Shown: piece after piece, positions 8,300 through 16,842 of the stretch
Layout: every line of letters starts with the position of its first letter
Position numbering within the stretch: position 1 is the first letter of the stretch
Source of the DNA: Roseicella aerolata
GTDB taxonomy: Bacteria; Pseudomonadota; Alphaproteobacteria; Acetobacterales; Acetobacteraceae
DNA length: 64,000 nucleotides
Assembly (NCBI RefSeq): GCF_020523605.1
Contig: NZ_JAJAQI010000013.1
Coordinates: 1 to 64,000 of the forward strand
Direction: 5' to 3'
Position numbers and translations under genes: made by a program
Notes under the pieces: model-generated
What the model was told of the DNA's origin: nothing
The model's input: only the letters and a program-made list of their open reading frames with translations
Database searches by the model: none

Positions 8300-8335
8300 G
8301 GAATTCGAAAGCGGCGATAGAAGCCATCGAATTCC
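8300..8335. promoter_or_regulatory. Inverted repeat, likely LysR-type operator
   Basis: GGAATTCGA (8300-8308) and its exact reverse complement TCGAATTCC (8327-8335) are separated by 18 bp. The element sits 15 bp before the LysR gene and is AT-rich against its surroundings. Its place between a LysR gene and a divergent enzyme gene is where LysR regulators bind. Confidence 0.5.
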
Positions 8336-8350
8336 GTTAAGGCCGACCAG

Positions 8351-9271
8351 ATGGACCTCAGGCAGCTCAGGACCTTCCGGGAGGTGGCGGAGGCCGGCTC
8401 GCTCAGCCGCGCGGCGGACCGGCTGCGCCTCGCCCAGCCCGCCCTCTCCCGCCAGATCCGGCTGCTGGAGGAGGAGGTGGGCACCGCCCTCTTCGCCCGG
8501 CACGGGCGCGGGATGCAACTGACCGAGGCGGGCACGGCCTTCCTCGCCCGCATCGCCGGCCCGGTGCGCCAGCTCGAGCGCGCGGCGGAGGAGGTGCGGG
8601 CGCTCTCGGGCGCGGTCAGCGGCCAGGTCGCGCTCGGCATGATGCCGACGCTGGCCTGCGTGCTGGCGGGGCCGCTGGCGCGGCGCGTGGCGGCGGAGCA
8701 TCCCGGCATCTCGCTCCGCATCGTGGAGGGCTATACCGGCCATCTCGTCGAATGGGTGCAGCGCGGGGTGACGGATGCGACCCTGCTCTACGGCCCGGCG
8801 CGGGAGTTGCACCTGCGCGTCACGGAACTGCTGCTGGAGGAAATGGTGCTGGTCGGCGATGCCGGCAGCGGGCTCGGCCCGGCGCCCGTCCCCTTCGCCG
8901 CGCTGGCCGGCCGGCGCCTGGTGCTGCCGAGCCGGGCCCATGGCCTCCGGCGCATCGTGGAGACCGCGGCCGGCCGCGCCCGGATCGCCCTCGACGTGGC
9001 GTTCGAGGCGGACAGTTTTGGCGTGCTGAAGGATCTGGTGGAGGCCGGGCTGGGGCAGGCGGTGCTGCCGCGTTCCGCCATCCGGGCCGAGGAGGCGGCC
9101 GGGCGGCTGCGCAGCGCGCCGCTGGTGCGGCCGGTGCCGCGGCGGCAGGTGGTGCTGGCCCTGCCGCCGGACCGCCCGCCGTCGCGTGCCACCACGACGG
9201 TGCTCGCCCTGCTGGAGCGGGAGGTGGCGGCGCGGGCCGCGGCGGGGGACTGGCAGAAGCTCGGCGGGTAG
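8351..9271 (+). CDS. LysR-family transcriptional regulator
   Basis: A 306-residue LysR-type regulator. The N-terminal winged helix is MDLRQLRTFREVAEAGSLSR followed by AADRLRLAQPALSRQIRLLE; after it comes a type 2 periplasmic-binding-like effector domain (from about residue 92, GQVALGMMPTLA). It most resembles the Nac/Cbl-like group. It stands divergent to the acyl-CoA dehydrogenase at 7014-8183 and, by the usual logic of the family, would control that gene and itself in response to a small organic ligand. No effector can be named from the sequence. Confidence 0.92.
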   Translation: MDLRQLRTFREVAEAGSLSRAADRLRLAQPALSRQIRLLEEEVGTALFARHGRGMQLTEAGTAFLARIAGPVRQLERAAEEVRALSGAVSGQVALGMMPTLACVLAGPLARRVAAEHPGISLRIVEGYTGHLVEWVQRGVTDATLLYGPARELHLRVTELLLEEMVLVGDAGSGLGPAPVPFAALAGRRLVLPSRAHGLRRIVETAAGRARIALDVAFEADSFGVLKDLVEAGLGQAVLPRSAIRAEEAAGRLRSAPLVRPVPRRQVVLALPPDRPPSRATTTVLALLEREVAARAAAGDWQKLGG

Positions 9272-9285
9272 GAAACCCAGACCGG

Positions 9286-9357
9286 TCCAGGCCGGGTTCC
9301 GGCCTGGCGGGTTGGCGGCACTGCCGCCAACGGCTGGGGAAGGCAGAGCCTTCCCCA
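9286..9357. terminator. Array of three perfect hairpins between convergent genes
   Basis: Three consecutive stem-loops fill the 89-bp gap between two convergent stops. They are 9286-9306 (9-bp arms, loop GTT), 9310-9330 (10-bp arms, 1-nt spacer) and 9333-9357 (11-bp arms, loop AGA). None has a U-run. Such an array would block read-through both ways and could protect 3' ends. Confidence 0.6.
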
Positions 9358-9360
9358 GGC

Positions 9361-10989
9361 TCACTCGGCTGCGAGCCTCTGCGGCAGCACCGCCTCCAGC
9401 GAGGTCCGCACCACGATCGCCGCTGCGCCCGGCGCGCGCAGGGCGGCCTCCAGCGCCGGGAGGTCCGCCTTGCTCTCCACCACCGTCACCGGCACGCGGA
9501 AGGCGGCGCACCATTGCGCGAAATCCGGGTTGACCAGCGTGGTGCCGGAGACCCGGCCGGGATGCGCCTTTTCCTGGTGGATGCGGATGGAGGCGTAGCT
9601 GCCGTTGTCGGAGAGGACGAGCTTGAGCGCCGCCCCGCGCGCCACGGCAACCGCGTACTCCGCGCCCGTCATCAGCGCCCCGCCATCGCCGACCAGGGAG
9701 ATGACGGTGCGGTCCGGGCAGCGCAGCGCGGCGGCGACGCCGGCCGGGACGCCGAAGCCCATGGCGCCGGAGACCGGCACCAGCAGGCGCTGCGGCGGCA
9801 CCCAGGCGGTCTTGCGGTAGAAGGGGGCGCCGAAGGTGCCGGCATCGAGCGTGACGATGGCGTCCCGCGGCGCCAGGCGCTCGATCAGCTTCGCCACCTC
9901 GGCGAAGGCGACGCCGTCCGGCCATTGCCGGGGCACCACTTGGCAGTCGGAGACATGGATGTCCCGCAGCCTGGCAGTCCAGGCAGCGCGGCCGGCGGGG
10001 GCGGCGGGCGCCTCCCCGGCCAGCGCCGCGATGGTCGCCCGCGCATCGGCGGCCAGGGCGAGTTCGGCCGGGAAGAGCCAGCCGAGGAAGCGCGGATCGG
10101 CGCAGACATGCACCAGTCGCTGGCCGGCGGCAGGCCAGGTCCAGCCCTGTGTCGTGATGTCGGTCAGCCGCGTCCCCAGCGCCAGCACCAGGTCGGCTTC
10201 CGCGAAAGCGGCGCGCTGGGCGTCCGGGTTCCTGAGGCCCAGGTCGCCGGCATAGAGCGGGTGGGTGTTGTCGAAGAGGTCCTGCCGGCGGAAGGAGACG
10301 GCGACGGGAAGCTGCCACGCCTCGGCGAAGGCGCGCAGCGCCGCGCGCGCGCCCTCGGCCTCGAAGCCGTGCCCCGCCAGCAGGATCGGCCGCTCTGCCG
10401 CCCGCAGCATCGCCGCCAGCCGCGCCGCATCGGCCGGGGCGGGCGGCACGGGGGCGGGGAGGGTCGCCGGCGGCACCGGCGCGCGGCAGTCCATGGCCAG
10501 CACGTCCTCGGGCAGGGAGAGCACCACGGGGCCCGGCACGCCGCCCATGGCCATGGCATGGGCGCGGGCGATCAGTTCCGGTACCTGGTCCGGGTCGGTC
10601 GCCTCGCCGATCCATTTGGCGACGCCGCGGAACATGGTGGCGTAGTCGATCTCCTGGAAGGCGTTGCGCCGGAGGTCACGCTTCTCGACCTGCCCGATCA
10701 GCAGGATCAGCGGCACCGCATCCTGCTCCGCCGTGTGCACCGCGATGCTGGCATTGCAGGCGCCGGGACCGCGGGAGACCAGCACCACGCCCGGCCGCCC
10801 CGTCAGCTTGGCATCGGCCACGGCCATGAAGCCGGCGCCGCCCTCGGATCGGCAGGTGACGAGGTCGAGCGAGGGGTGGGCGTGCAGCGCGTCCAGCAGG
10901 GCAATGTAGCTCTCGCCCGGCACGCAGAAGGCACGGTCGATGCCCTGGGCGGCGAGGAAGGTGACGAGCTGTTCGGCGGCGGTCGGCAT
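9361..10989 (-). CDS. Thiamine pyrophosphate-dependent enzyme, acetolactate-synthase-like
   Basis: A 542-residue TPP enzyme of the acetolactate synthase/benzoylformate decarboxylase superfamily. The N-terminal PYR domain begins FLAAQGIDRAFCVPGESYIA with the expected conserved Glu in the RSEGGAGFMA segment. The central domain follows (LLAGHGFEAEGAR). The C-terminal PP domain has VSLVGDGGALMTG and LVLSDNGSY, the GDG...N diphosphate/Mg site. True acetolactate synthases have an ilvN partner; none is here, so this is more likely a catabolic 2-oxoacid decarboxylase or carboligase. The start at 10989 (MPTAAEQLV) fits the domain. It is downstream of D-aminoacylase in the same direction. Confidence 0.87.
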   Translation of the reverse strand: MPTAAEQLVTFLAAQGIDRAFCVPGESYIALLDALHAHPSLDLVTCRSEGGAGFMAVADAKLTGRPGVVLVSRGPGACNASIAVHTAEQDAVPLILLIGQVEKRDLRRNAFQEIDYATMFRGVAKWIGEATDPDQVPELIARAHAMAMGGVPGPVVLSLPEDVLAMDCRAPVPPATLPAPVPPAPADAARLAAMLRAAERPILLAGHGFEAEGARAALRAFAEAWQLPVAVSFRRQDLFDNTHPLYAGDLGLRNPDAQRAAFAEADLVLALGTRLTDITTQGWTWPAAGQRLVHVCADPRFLGWLFPAELALAADARATIAALAGEAPAAPAGRAAWTARLRDIHVSDCQVVPRQWPDGVAFAEVAKLIERLAPRDAIVTLDAGTFGAPFYRKTAWVPPQRLLVPVSGAMGFGVPAGVAAALRCPDRTVISLVGDGGALMTGAEYAVAVARGAALKLVLSDNGSYASIRIHQEKAHPGRVSGTTLVNPDFAQWCAAFRVPVTVVESKADLPALEAALRAPGAAAIVVRTSLEAVLPQRLAAE

Positions 10990-11064
10990 GCGGCGTCCTG
11001 GACGGTTCTTATGGAACCGGACTACCGCAGCGCCAGGGGATTGCAAACCATGCCCGGAAGCGGG

Positions 11065-11487
11065 TCAGGGCGCCCCTTCCGCCATGCGGGCCTCGAGCCG
11101 GGCCAGGGCGCCGTCCTCCAGGCCGAGCACCAGCTCGGCCCGCCAGACCCGGCGATCCTCGCCCGGCGCGGCATGGGTGCAGCGCCAGCCTTCGCTGGCG
11201 GGCAGGCAGGCGAAGCCCATACCCTCCAGCCGCCGCACGAGCGGCGCCGGCGGCGTGCCGGGCGGGAATTCCCGCAGCAGGTCGCGCTGCAGCGCGGCAC
11301 CGCCCGCGGCGGGGCCCATTCGGCGATAGCCCTCCAGCGGGGAGGGCGGCGCAGGGTCCGCGCCGAGCCAGGCGATGCCGCCCACCGCCAGCACCAGCAG
11401 CAGCCCCACCAGGCCGCCGCGGACCAGCGTCTCCCGCTGCAGGCCGAGCCCGGTGGTGGCGGAGGGCTCCGCCGTCTGGCGCGCCAT
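11065..11487 (-). CDS. Small single-pass membrane protein of unknown function
   Basis: A 140-residue protein with one hydrophobic helix near residues 24-42 (LVRGGLVGLLLVLAVGGIAW) and a C-terminal domain probably outside the membrane, with two Cys residues near 94 and 103 that could form a disulfide. I do not recognise a family. Its ATG is 1 bp after the D-aminoacylase stop, so the two are almost certainly co-transcribed and perhaps translationally coupled. The next gene, a TPP enzyme, starts 75 bp further on. Confidence 0.6.
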   Translation of the reverse strand: MARQTAEPSATTGLGLQRETLVRGGLVGLLLVLAVGGIAWLGADPAPPSPLEGYRRMGPAAGGAALQRDLLREFPPGTPPAPLVRRLEGMGFACLPASEGWRCTHAAPGEDRRVWRAELVLGLEDGALARLEARMAEGAP

Positions 11488-11488
11488 C

Positions 11489-12943
11489 TCAGTCGCGGTT
11501 GCGGCGGATCAGCCGGCCCGGCGCCTCGCCGGTCATTCCCTTCCCGGTGCGGAAGACCGGCACGCCATTGGTCCAGACCTCCTCGATGCCGTCGCTCTCC
11601 TGCTTCGGCTCCTCGAAGGTCGCGCGGTCGATCACCCGGTGCGGGTCGAAGAGCACGAGGTCGGCATAGGCACCCGGGCGCAGCACGCCGCGATCCACCA
11701 TGCCGAAGAGCTGGGCGGTGCGGCCGGTCATCTTGTGGATCGCCTCCTCCATGGAGAGGAGACCCAGCTGCCGGCTGTACAGGCCGAGCACCCGCGGGAA
11801 GGTGCCCCAGAGCCGGGGATGCGGGTGCTCGTCATGCGGGATGCCGTCCGAGCCGATGACCGAGATCGGGTGCTGCATGATCCGCCGCACATCCTCCTCG
11901 TCCATCTGGAAGGTGATGGCGCCCGCGGGCAGCAGCTTCTCGGCGGCGGTGCGGATATCGGTGTTCCAGCCGCGCGCGACGTCCTTCAGGTCCTTGCCCG
12001 CCATCTCCGGATGCGGGATGGACCAGGTGACGATGACGCGCACATCGTCGCGCAGCCGGTCCGGCATCAGCACGGTGGAGCCGGCGGGGTAGGGGTACAT
12101 GTCATAGGCCACCTCCTGCATGGAGGCCGCGGCCTCGATCAGCGCCAGAGTCTGGACGCTGCGGCCGTAATTCTCCGGCATCGAGCATTTGTGGTGGCTG
12201 ATCCAGACCGGCACGCCGACGCGCTTGCCGATCTTCAGCGTCTCCTCGATGGAGGCGCAGACCCGGTCCGCCTCGTCCCGCATATGGGTGAAGTACATGC
12301 CGCCCGCGGCCCGCAGCGGCTCGGCCACCGCGATCACCTCCTCGGTCGTCGCATGCATGTTGGGCTTGTACCAGAGGCCGGTGGAGAAGCCGGAGGCACC
12401 TTCGGTGAGGGACTCGGCGACGAGGCGGCGCATCTCCGCGATCTCCCGGTCATTGGCCGGGCGGTAGAGGTCGTCGCCCATGACGCGGTGGCGCAGGGTC
12501 TGGTGGCCGACGATGGCATAGGTGTTCACCGCCGCCGGGGTCTTGCGCAGCGCCTCGGCATATTCGCCGAAATGCCCGTAGCGGAAGCCGGTCTCGTCGC
12601 CGACCAGGTCGAGCGGCGGGACCGGGCGCTTGGTGAAGCGGGCCGGCGCCAGGCTGACGCCGCAATTGCCGACCACCACGGTGGTGACACCCTGGGACGA
12701 CTTGCAGCGCAGGCACTCGCAGCCCATCAGCACCGCGCGGTCGTCATGGGTATGGGCGTCGATGAAGCCGGGGGAGAGCGCCTTGCCGGTCGCGATCACC
12801 TCCCGGTCCGCGCTGGCGCTGCCGAGATCGCCGACCGCCACGATGCGGTCGCCGGTGACGCCGACATCGCCGGTGCGGCGCGGGCCGCCGGTGCCGTCGA
12901 ACAGGGTGGCGTCGCGGATGATGAGGTCGCAGCGAAGGGCCAT
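11489..12943 (-). CDS. N-acyl-D-amino-acid deacylase (D-aminoacylase) family amidohydrolase
   Basis: A 484-residue metal-dependent amidohydrolase. It opens MALRCDLIIRDATLFDGTG, with the metal-binding GFIDAHTHDD motif near residue 65, GNCGVSLAP, the HMRDEADRV segment and a C-terminal GAYADLVLFDP typical of D-aminoacylases and dihydroorotase-like enzymes. The family removes the N-acyl group from D-amino acids. The start at 12943 was chosen by family alignment. It heads an apparent three-gene unit with a small membrane protein and a TPP enzyme, and diverges from an ABC substrate-binding protein that may supply a related compound. Confidence 0.88.
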   Translation of the reverse strand: MALRCDLIIRDATLFDGTGGPRRTGDVGVTGDRIVAVGDLGSASADREVIATGKALSPGFIDAHTHDDRAVLMGCECLRCKSSQGVTTVVVGNCGVSLAPARFTKRPVPPLDLVGDETGFRYGHFGEYAEALRKTPAAVNTYAIVGHQTLRHRVMGDDLYRPANDREIAEMRRLVAESLTEGASGFSTGLWYKPNMHATTEEVIAVAEPLRAAGGMYFTHMRDEADRVCASIEETLKIGKRVGVPVWISHHKCSMPENYGRSVQTLALIEAAASMQEVAYDMYPYPAGSTVLMPDRLRDDVRVIVTWSIPHPEMAGKDLKDVARGWNTDIRTAAEKLLPAGAITFQMDEEDVRRIMQHPISVIGSDGIPHDEHPHPRLWGTFPRVLGLYSRQLGLLSMEEAIHKMTGRTAQLFGMVDRGVLRPGAYADLVLFDPHRVIDRATFEEPKQESDGIEEVWTNGVPVFRTGKGMTGEAPGRLIRRNRD

Positions 12944-13108
12944 GGGCGCGTGAACTCCTGGCGCGAGGGCGCGGGTCTGCCGCAAGGGTTACCCGGATGG
13001 CGCCAGGGCGGGAAGGGTGCGGGAAGGCCGCGGCTTGCCAATCCGGCCATGCCCGATCATCCATAGGCCAGGGTCCGGCGAACCGGGCCAGGGAGAGACG
13101 ATCCGACC

Positions 13109-14353
13109 ATGACCATGCTCGACCGCCGGCAATTCCTCGCCGGCACGGCCGCCGCCGGCGCCGGCCTTGCCACCGCCGGACGGAGCTGGGCGCAGCCGCG
13201 CGACGCCACCATCCGCATCGCCGTGCTGGCCGATTTCTCCGGCCCCTATCGAGACACCTCCGGCCCGACCTCGGTCGTCTGTGCCCGGCAGGCGGTGGAG
13301 GATTCCGGCATCCTCGCCCGCGGCATCAAGGTGGAGGTGATCCAGGGCGACCACCAGAACCGCCCGGATGCCGCGCTCTCGCTCGCCCGCCGCTGGTTCG
13401 ACCAGGACGGCGTGGACATGGTCTGCGAGGTCAACAACTCCGCCATCGCGCTCGGCATGGCGAATCTGGTGAAGGAGAAGGACAAGGTCCAGCTCGCCTC
13501 CGGCGCCGCCAGCTCCGCCCTGACCGGCGAGCAATGCAGCAGCAACACCATCCAATGGACCTACGATACCTGGATGTTCGCCAACGCCGTTGGCAGCGCG
13601 ACCGTGCGGGCGGGCGGCGATACCTGGTACTTCCTGACCGCCGATTACGGCTTCGGCCACCAGATGGAGCGCGACACCACCCGCTTCGTCCAGGCTGCCG
13701 GCGGCAAGGTGCTGGGGGCCGCGCGCTTCCCCTTCCCGGGCACCACTGATTTCTCCGCCTTCCTGCTGCAGGCGCAGGCCAGCCGCGCCAAGGTCGTCGG
13801 CCTGGCCTCGGCGGCCGCGGACACGGTGAACTGCATCAAGCAGGCGAAGGAATTCGGCCTGACCCGGCGCGGCCAGAAGCTGGCGGGCCTGGTGATGTTC
13901 ACCACCGATATCCATGCCATCGGGCTGGAGGCGGCGCAGGGCCTGCTGCTGTCGGAGGTGTTCTACTGGGACCTGAACGACCGCACCCGCGCCTTCCTCG
14001 ATCGGGTGAAGCCGAAGACCCCGCAGAACTGGCCGAACCAGGAACATGCCGGCACCTATTCGGCCTGCCTGCACTACCTGAAGGCCGTGGCCGATCTTGG
14101 CGCCGCGCGCGCCAAGGCGAGTGGCCTCGAGGTGGTGCAGCGCATGAAGGCGATGCCGACCGAGGATGACTGCTTTGGCCCCGGGCGGGTGCGGGAGGAT
14201 GGCCGCAAGATCCATCCGGCCTATCTGTTCGAGGTGAAGTCGCCCGCCGAGAGCAAGGGCCCGTGGGACTACTACAAGCTGGTCGGCACCGTGCCGGCCG
14301 ACCAGGCCTTCCGGCCGTTGAATGAGGGCAACTGCCCGCTGGTGCGGGGGTAG
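13109..14353 (+). CDS. ABC transporter substrate-binding protein, branched-chain amino acid/amide type
   Basis: A 414-residue periplasmic binding protein of the Peripla_BP_6 type (LivJ/AmiC/UrtA-like). The N-terminus has a twin-arginine-like signal (DRRQFLAGTAAAGAGLA, cut after RSWAQ). The mature part starts TIRIAVLADFSGPYRDTSGP, followed by the usual GDHQNRPDAALSLARRW. Such receptors feed an ABC importer; no permease or ATPase genes are beside it, as is frequent for orphan receptors in Acetobacteraceae. It diverges from the D-aminoacylase gene across 165 bp. Ligand unknown. Confidence 0.88.
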   Translation: MTMLDRRQFLAGTAAAGAGLATAGRSWAQPRDATIRIAVLADFSGPYRDTSGPTSVVCARQAVEDSGILARGIKVEVIQGDHQNRPDAALSLARRWFDQDGVDMVCEVNNSAIALGMANLVKEKDKVQLASGAASSALTGEQCSSNTIQWTYDTWMFANAVGSATVRAGGDTWYFLTADYGFGHQMERDTTRFVQAAGGKVLGAARFPFPGTTDFSAFLLQAQASRAKVVGLASAAADTVNCIKQAKEFGLTRRGQKLAGLVMFTTDIHAIGLEAAQGLLLSEVFYWDLNDRTRAFLDRVKPKTPQNWPNQEHAGTYSACLHYLKAVADLGAARAKASGLEVVQRMKAMPTEDDCFGPGRVREDGRKIHPAYLFEVKSPAESKGPWDYYKLVGTVPADQAFRPLNEGNCPLVRG

Positions 14354-14359
14354 CCGCGC

Positions 14360-14389
14360 CCGGGTGGAGGTTCCCGGACCTCCACCCGG
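14360..14389. terminator. 12-bp stem hairpin between convergent genes
   Basis: CCGGGTGGAGGT, loop TCCCGG, ACCTCCACCCGG, a perfect stem 6 bp after the binding-protein stop and 16 bp before the SDR stop. There is no U-run; it probably serves both genes. Confidence 0.6.
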
Positions 14390-14405
14390 CAGCGCGGCCG
14401 CGGCG

Positions 14406-15185
14406 TCAGGCCACCATGCCGCCATCCACCGGCAGCGCGGCGCCGGTGATGAAGGACGCTTCCTCCGAGAGCAGGAAGAGCGCGGCATTGGCGATCTCCT
14501 CCGGCCGCGCGGCGCGCTGCATCGGGGTGGCGCCGCCGAAGCGCTTCGCCAACTCCTCCACATCGTTGCCGCGGGTCGCGGCCTGGTCGGGCCGCGCGAC
14601 GAAGACCCGCAGCATGGGCGTGTCCACCGGGCCCGGGCAGACGGCGTTCACCCGGATGCCCTCCGGCGCCAGGCGCTTGGCGAGCGAGCGGACGAAGCCG
14701 ACCACGCCGAATTTCATCGCCGAATAGACCGGGCTGAAGCCGGAACCCGCGAGGCCGGCGATCGAGGCGGTGAAGAGCAGGCTGCCGCCGCCGCGGGCGC
14801 GCAGCTGCGGGATCGCCGCTTCGGTCGTCACCAGGACGGTGCGCAGGTTGAGATCCACGGCAAGCTCGAAATCCGCCATGTCGATCCCCTCCACCGCGGC
14901 GGGGCCGGGATGACCGACATGGTTCCAGACGAAATCGAGGCCGCCGAAGCTGGAGGCGGTCTGCAGCACGATGTGGCGGGCGTAGTCGTCCTCCCGCAGG
15001 TCGCCGACCAGGCCGATCGCGCGGCCGCCGGCCGCCTTGATCTCCTCCACCACCTGCGCCACCCCTTCCGCGTCGCGGTCCACCACGGCGACCGCGGCGC
15101 CTTCGCGGGCGAAGCGCAGCGCCCCCGCGCGCCCCATGCCGGAGGCCGCGGCGGTGACCAGGCCGATCCTGTTCTGCATGCGCAT
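14406..15185 (-). CDS. Short-chain dehydrogenase/reductase (SDR)
   Basis: A 259-residue classical SDR. The cofactor site is GLVTAAASGMGRAGALRFA (TGxxxGxG type). The catalytic set is present, with Ser in FTASIAGL and Tyr/Lys in YSAMKFG, followed by NAVCPGPVDTPM and the C-terminal GAALPVDGGMVA. It oxidises or reduces a hydroxyl/keto group with NAD(P). ATG at 15185 has GGAGGAAACG at 15200-15191, an unusually strong ribosome site that is exactly complementary to 10 nt of the candidate small RNA at 2184-2272. Substrate unknown. It is divergent from the serine hydrolase. Confidence 0.92.
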   Translation of the reverse strand: MRMQNRIGLVTAAASGMGRAGALRFAREGAAVAVVDRDAEGVAQVVEEIKAAGGRAIGLVGDLREDDYARHIVLQTASSFGGLDFVWNHVGHPGPAAVEGIDMADFELAVDLNLRTVLVTTEAAIPQLRARGGGSLLFTASIAGLAGSGFSPVYSAMKFGVVGFVRSLAKRLAPEGIRVNAVCPGPVDTPMLRVFVARPDQAATRGNDVEELAKRFGGATPMQRAARPEEIANAALFLLSEEASFITGAALPVDGGMVA

Positions 15186-15390
15186 GCTGTCGTTTCCTCC
15201 GGGCCCGTGGATCGGGCCATTGTCTTCGCTGGCCGTCGCGCTGCGTCGGCGGACGGCTGCACCGATCCTAGTTCGGTGGCCCGGCCGGCGACAGGGTGAG
15301 GCGCCCGCGGGCGGCTTGCCGCGACGCGAGGGGCGCGGCAGCATCCGGCACATCGCGGGATTGCGTTGCCGCGGAAGAGAGGAAACATCC

Positions 15391-16704
15391 ATGAGCACTA
15401 CCCCGATCGGGCGGCGCGCGGCCTTCGCCGGCGCGGCCGCCGGCCTGGCCGCGGCCGCGCTGCCCGCCGCCGCGCAGACCAACGGCCAGCCCCGCCCGGC
15501 CGCGCCGGCGGCGCTGATCCGCGGCTTCTCGCGGGAGCGCCTCGCGCGCATCGCCCCCGTCATGCAGGCGGAGGCCGAGCGTGGCTCCTTCCCCGGCGCC
15601 GTCACGCTGATCGCGCGCCAGGGCGAGATCCTGCATCTCGAGGCGCATGGCCACCAGGACGCGGCGAAGACGAAGCGGATGCCGCGGGACGCCATCTTCC
15701 TGCAGGCCTCCATGACCAAGCCCATGACCTCGGTGCTGGCGATGATGCTGGTCGAGGAAGGGCGGATGAAGCTCGATGACCCGATCGGCGCGCATCTGCC
15801 GGAACTGCGCGAGCTGAAGGTGGAGGTGACGCGGGACGGCCAGACGGAGCTGGTGGCGCCGGTGCGGCCGCCGACGGTGCACGACCTGCTGCGCCACAGC
15901 GCCGGTTTCGTCTATGCCTCCGCCTCGCCCTCGCCGCGCATCAAGAGCCTCTACGAGGAAGGCAATATCGAGGGCCGCGCAGGCCCCATCACCGACGAGG
16001 AGATGCTGCGGCGGCTCGGGCAGATCCCGCTGGCGTTCCAGCCGGGCACCACCTTCTTCTACTCGATTGCGACCGATGTGCTCGGCCTGCTGGTCGCGCG
16101 CGTCGCCGGCAAGCGGCTGGATGCGGTGCTGGAGGAGCGGCTGCTGAACCCGCTCGGCATGCGGGACACGCACTGGTTCGTGCCGGCGGAGAAGCGCGCG
16201 CGGCTGGCCGAGGCGCCGGATTCCGATCCGCAGAAGGAGTCCATGTGGAGGAGCTACCGCATCCTGGAGGATGAGCGGGCGACCTCCTACCTCAAGGGCG
16301 GCGCCGGCCTGGTCTCCACCGCCGGGGACTACATCCGCTTCGCGCAGATGGTGGCCAACAACGGCGTCCATGAAGGCCGGCGCTACCTGGCCGCGCCGGT
16401 GGTGAACTTCATGCTGTCCAACCACACCATCGGCATGGCGGGCTCGCCCATGGCCTCCACCGGGCCGGGCTACGGCTTCGGCCTCGGCTTCGGGGTGCGG
16501 CTGCAGGACGGCATGGGCACGGCGCCGGGCAGCACGGGGGATGCCATGTGGGCCGGCGCCTGGGGCACCAGCTTCACCATCGACCGGGCGGAAGGGCTGG
16601 TCGCCATCCTGATGGCGCAGGGGCCGAGCAACCGCGTGCGGACGCGGATGATCTTCAAGAACCTGGTCTATGGCGCGATGGTGGAGAGCCTCCGCCGCGC
16701 CTGA
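15391..16704 (+). CDS. Exported beta-lactamase-family serine hydrolase
   Basis: A 437-residue protein with an N-terminal export signal (GRRAAFAGAAAGLAAAALPA, probably twin-arginine type) and a class C beta-lactamase/esterase fold. The SxxK nucleophile motif is ASMTKPMTS near residue 110, the second motif is FFYSIATDVLG with Tyr, and the third region is WAGAWGTSF in place of the KTG of penicillin-binding proteins. This pattern fits EstB-like esterases and D-aminopeptidase-type hydrolases better than true beta-lactamases. The ribosome site is AGAGGAAAC. It sits divergent to an SDR. Substrate unknown. Confidence 0.88.
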   Translation: MSTTPIGRRAAFAGAAAGLAAAALPAAAQTNGQPRPAAPAALIRGFSRERLARIAPVMQAEAERGSFPGAVTLIARQGEILHLEAHGHQDAAKTKRMPRDAIFLQASMTKPMTSVLAMMLVEEGRMKLDDPIGAHLPELRELKVEVTRDGQTELVAPVRPPTVHDLLRHSAGFVYASASPSPRIKSLYEEGNIEGRAGPITDEEMLRRLGQIPLAFQPGTTFFYSIATDVLGLLVARVAGKRLDAVLEERLLNPLGMRDTHWFVPAEKRARLAEAPDSDPQKESMWRSYRILEDERATSYLKGGAGLVSTAGDYIRFAQMVANNGVHEGRRYLAAPVVNFMLSNHTIGMAGSPMASTGPGYGFGLGFGVRLQDGMGTAPGSTGDAMWAGAWGTSFTIDRAEGLVAILMAQGPSNRVRTRMIFKNLVYGAMVESLRRA

Positions 16705-16712
16705 CCACAGCG

Positions 16713-16739
16713 CGCCGCAGTCCGGTCGGGACTGCGGCG
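16713..16739. terminator. 11-bp stem hairpin after serine hydrolase gene
   Basis: CGCCGCAGTCC, loop GGTCG, GGACTGCGGCG, starting 9 bp after the stop at 16704. No U-run. A short stretch after it (about 16755-16775) resembles the linker and first arm of the dispersed repeat module A. Confidence 0.55.
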
Positions 16740-16842
16740 TGCGGTGGCTCCGTGTTGTCGGGGCAGATCCACGCGTCCGGTCCTCCGGCCCCCTGCGCCG
16801 TGGGGGTGGGGCGCCGGGCGGGTCCCGGCGCCCGACCCGGCC

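Noticed and set aside
5805-8522. A 905-codon plus-strand open frame
   Set aside because: Antisense shadow of the Bug receptor and acyl-CoA dehydrogenase genes, without family motifs.
9361-10989. TPP enzyme considered as biosynthetic acetolactate synthase ilvB
   Set aside because: No ilvN or ilvC follows and the neighbours are catabolic, so a biosynthetic label is not supported.
8752-11859. A 1035-codon plus-strand open frame
   Set aside because: Shadow of the LysR gene in another frame and of the TPP-enzyme gene on the other strand.
15391-16704. Serine hydrolase considered as an antibiotic-resistance AmpC
   Set aside because: It has SxxK but not the KTG motif; the pattern fits esterase or peptidase relatives.
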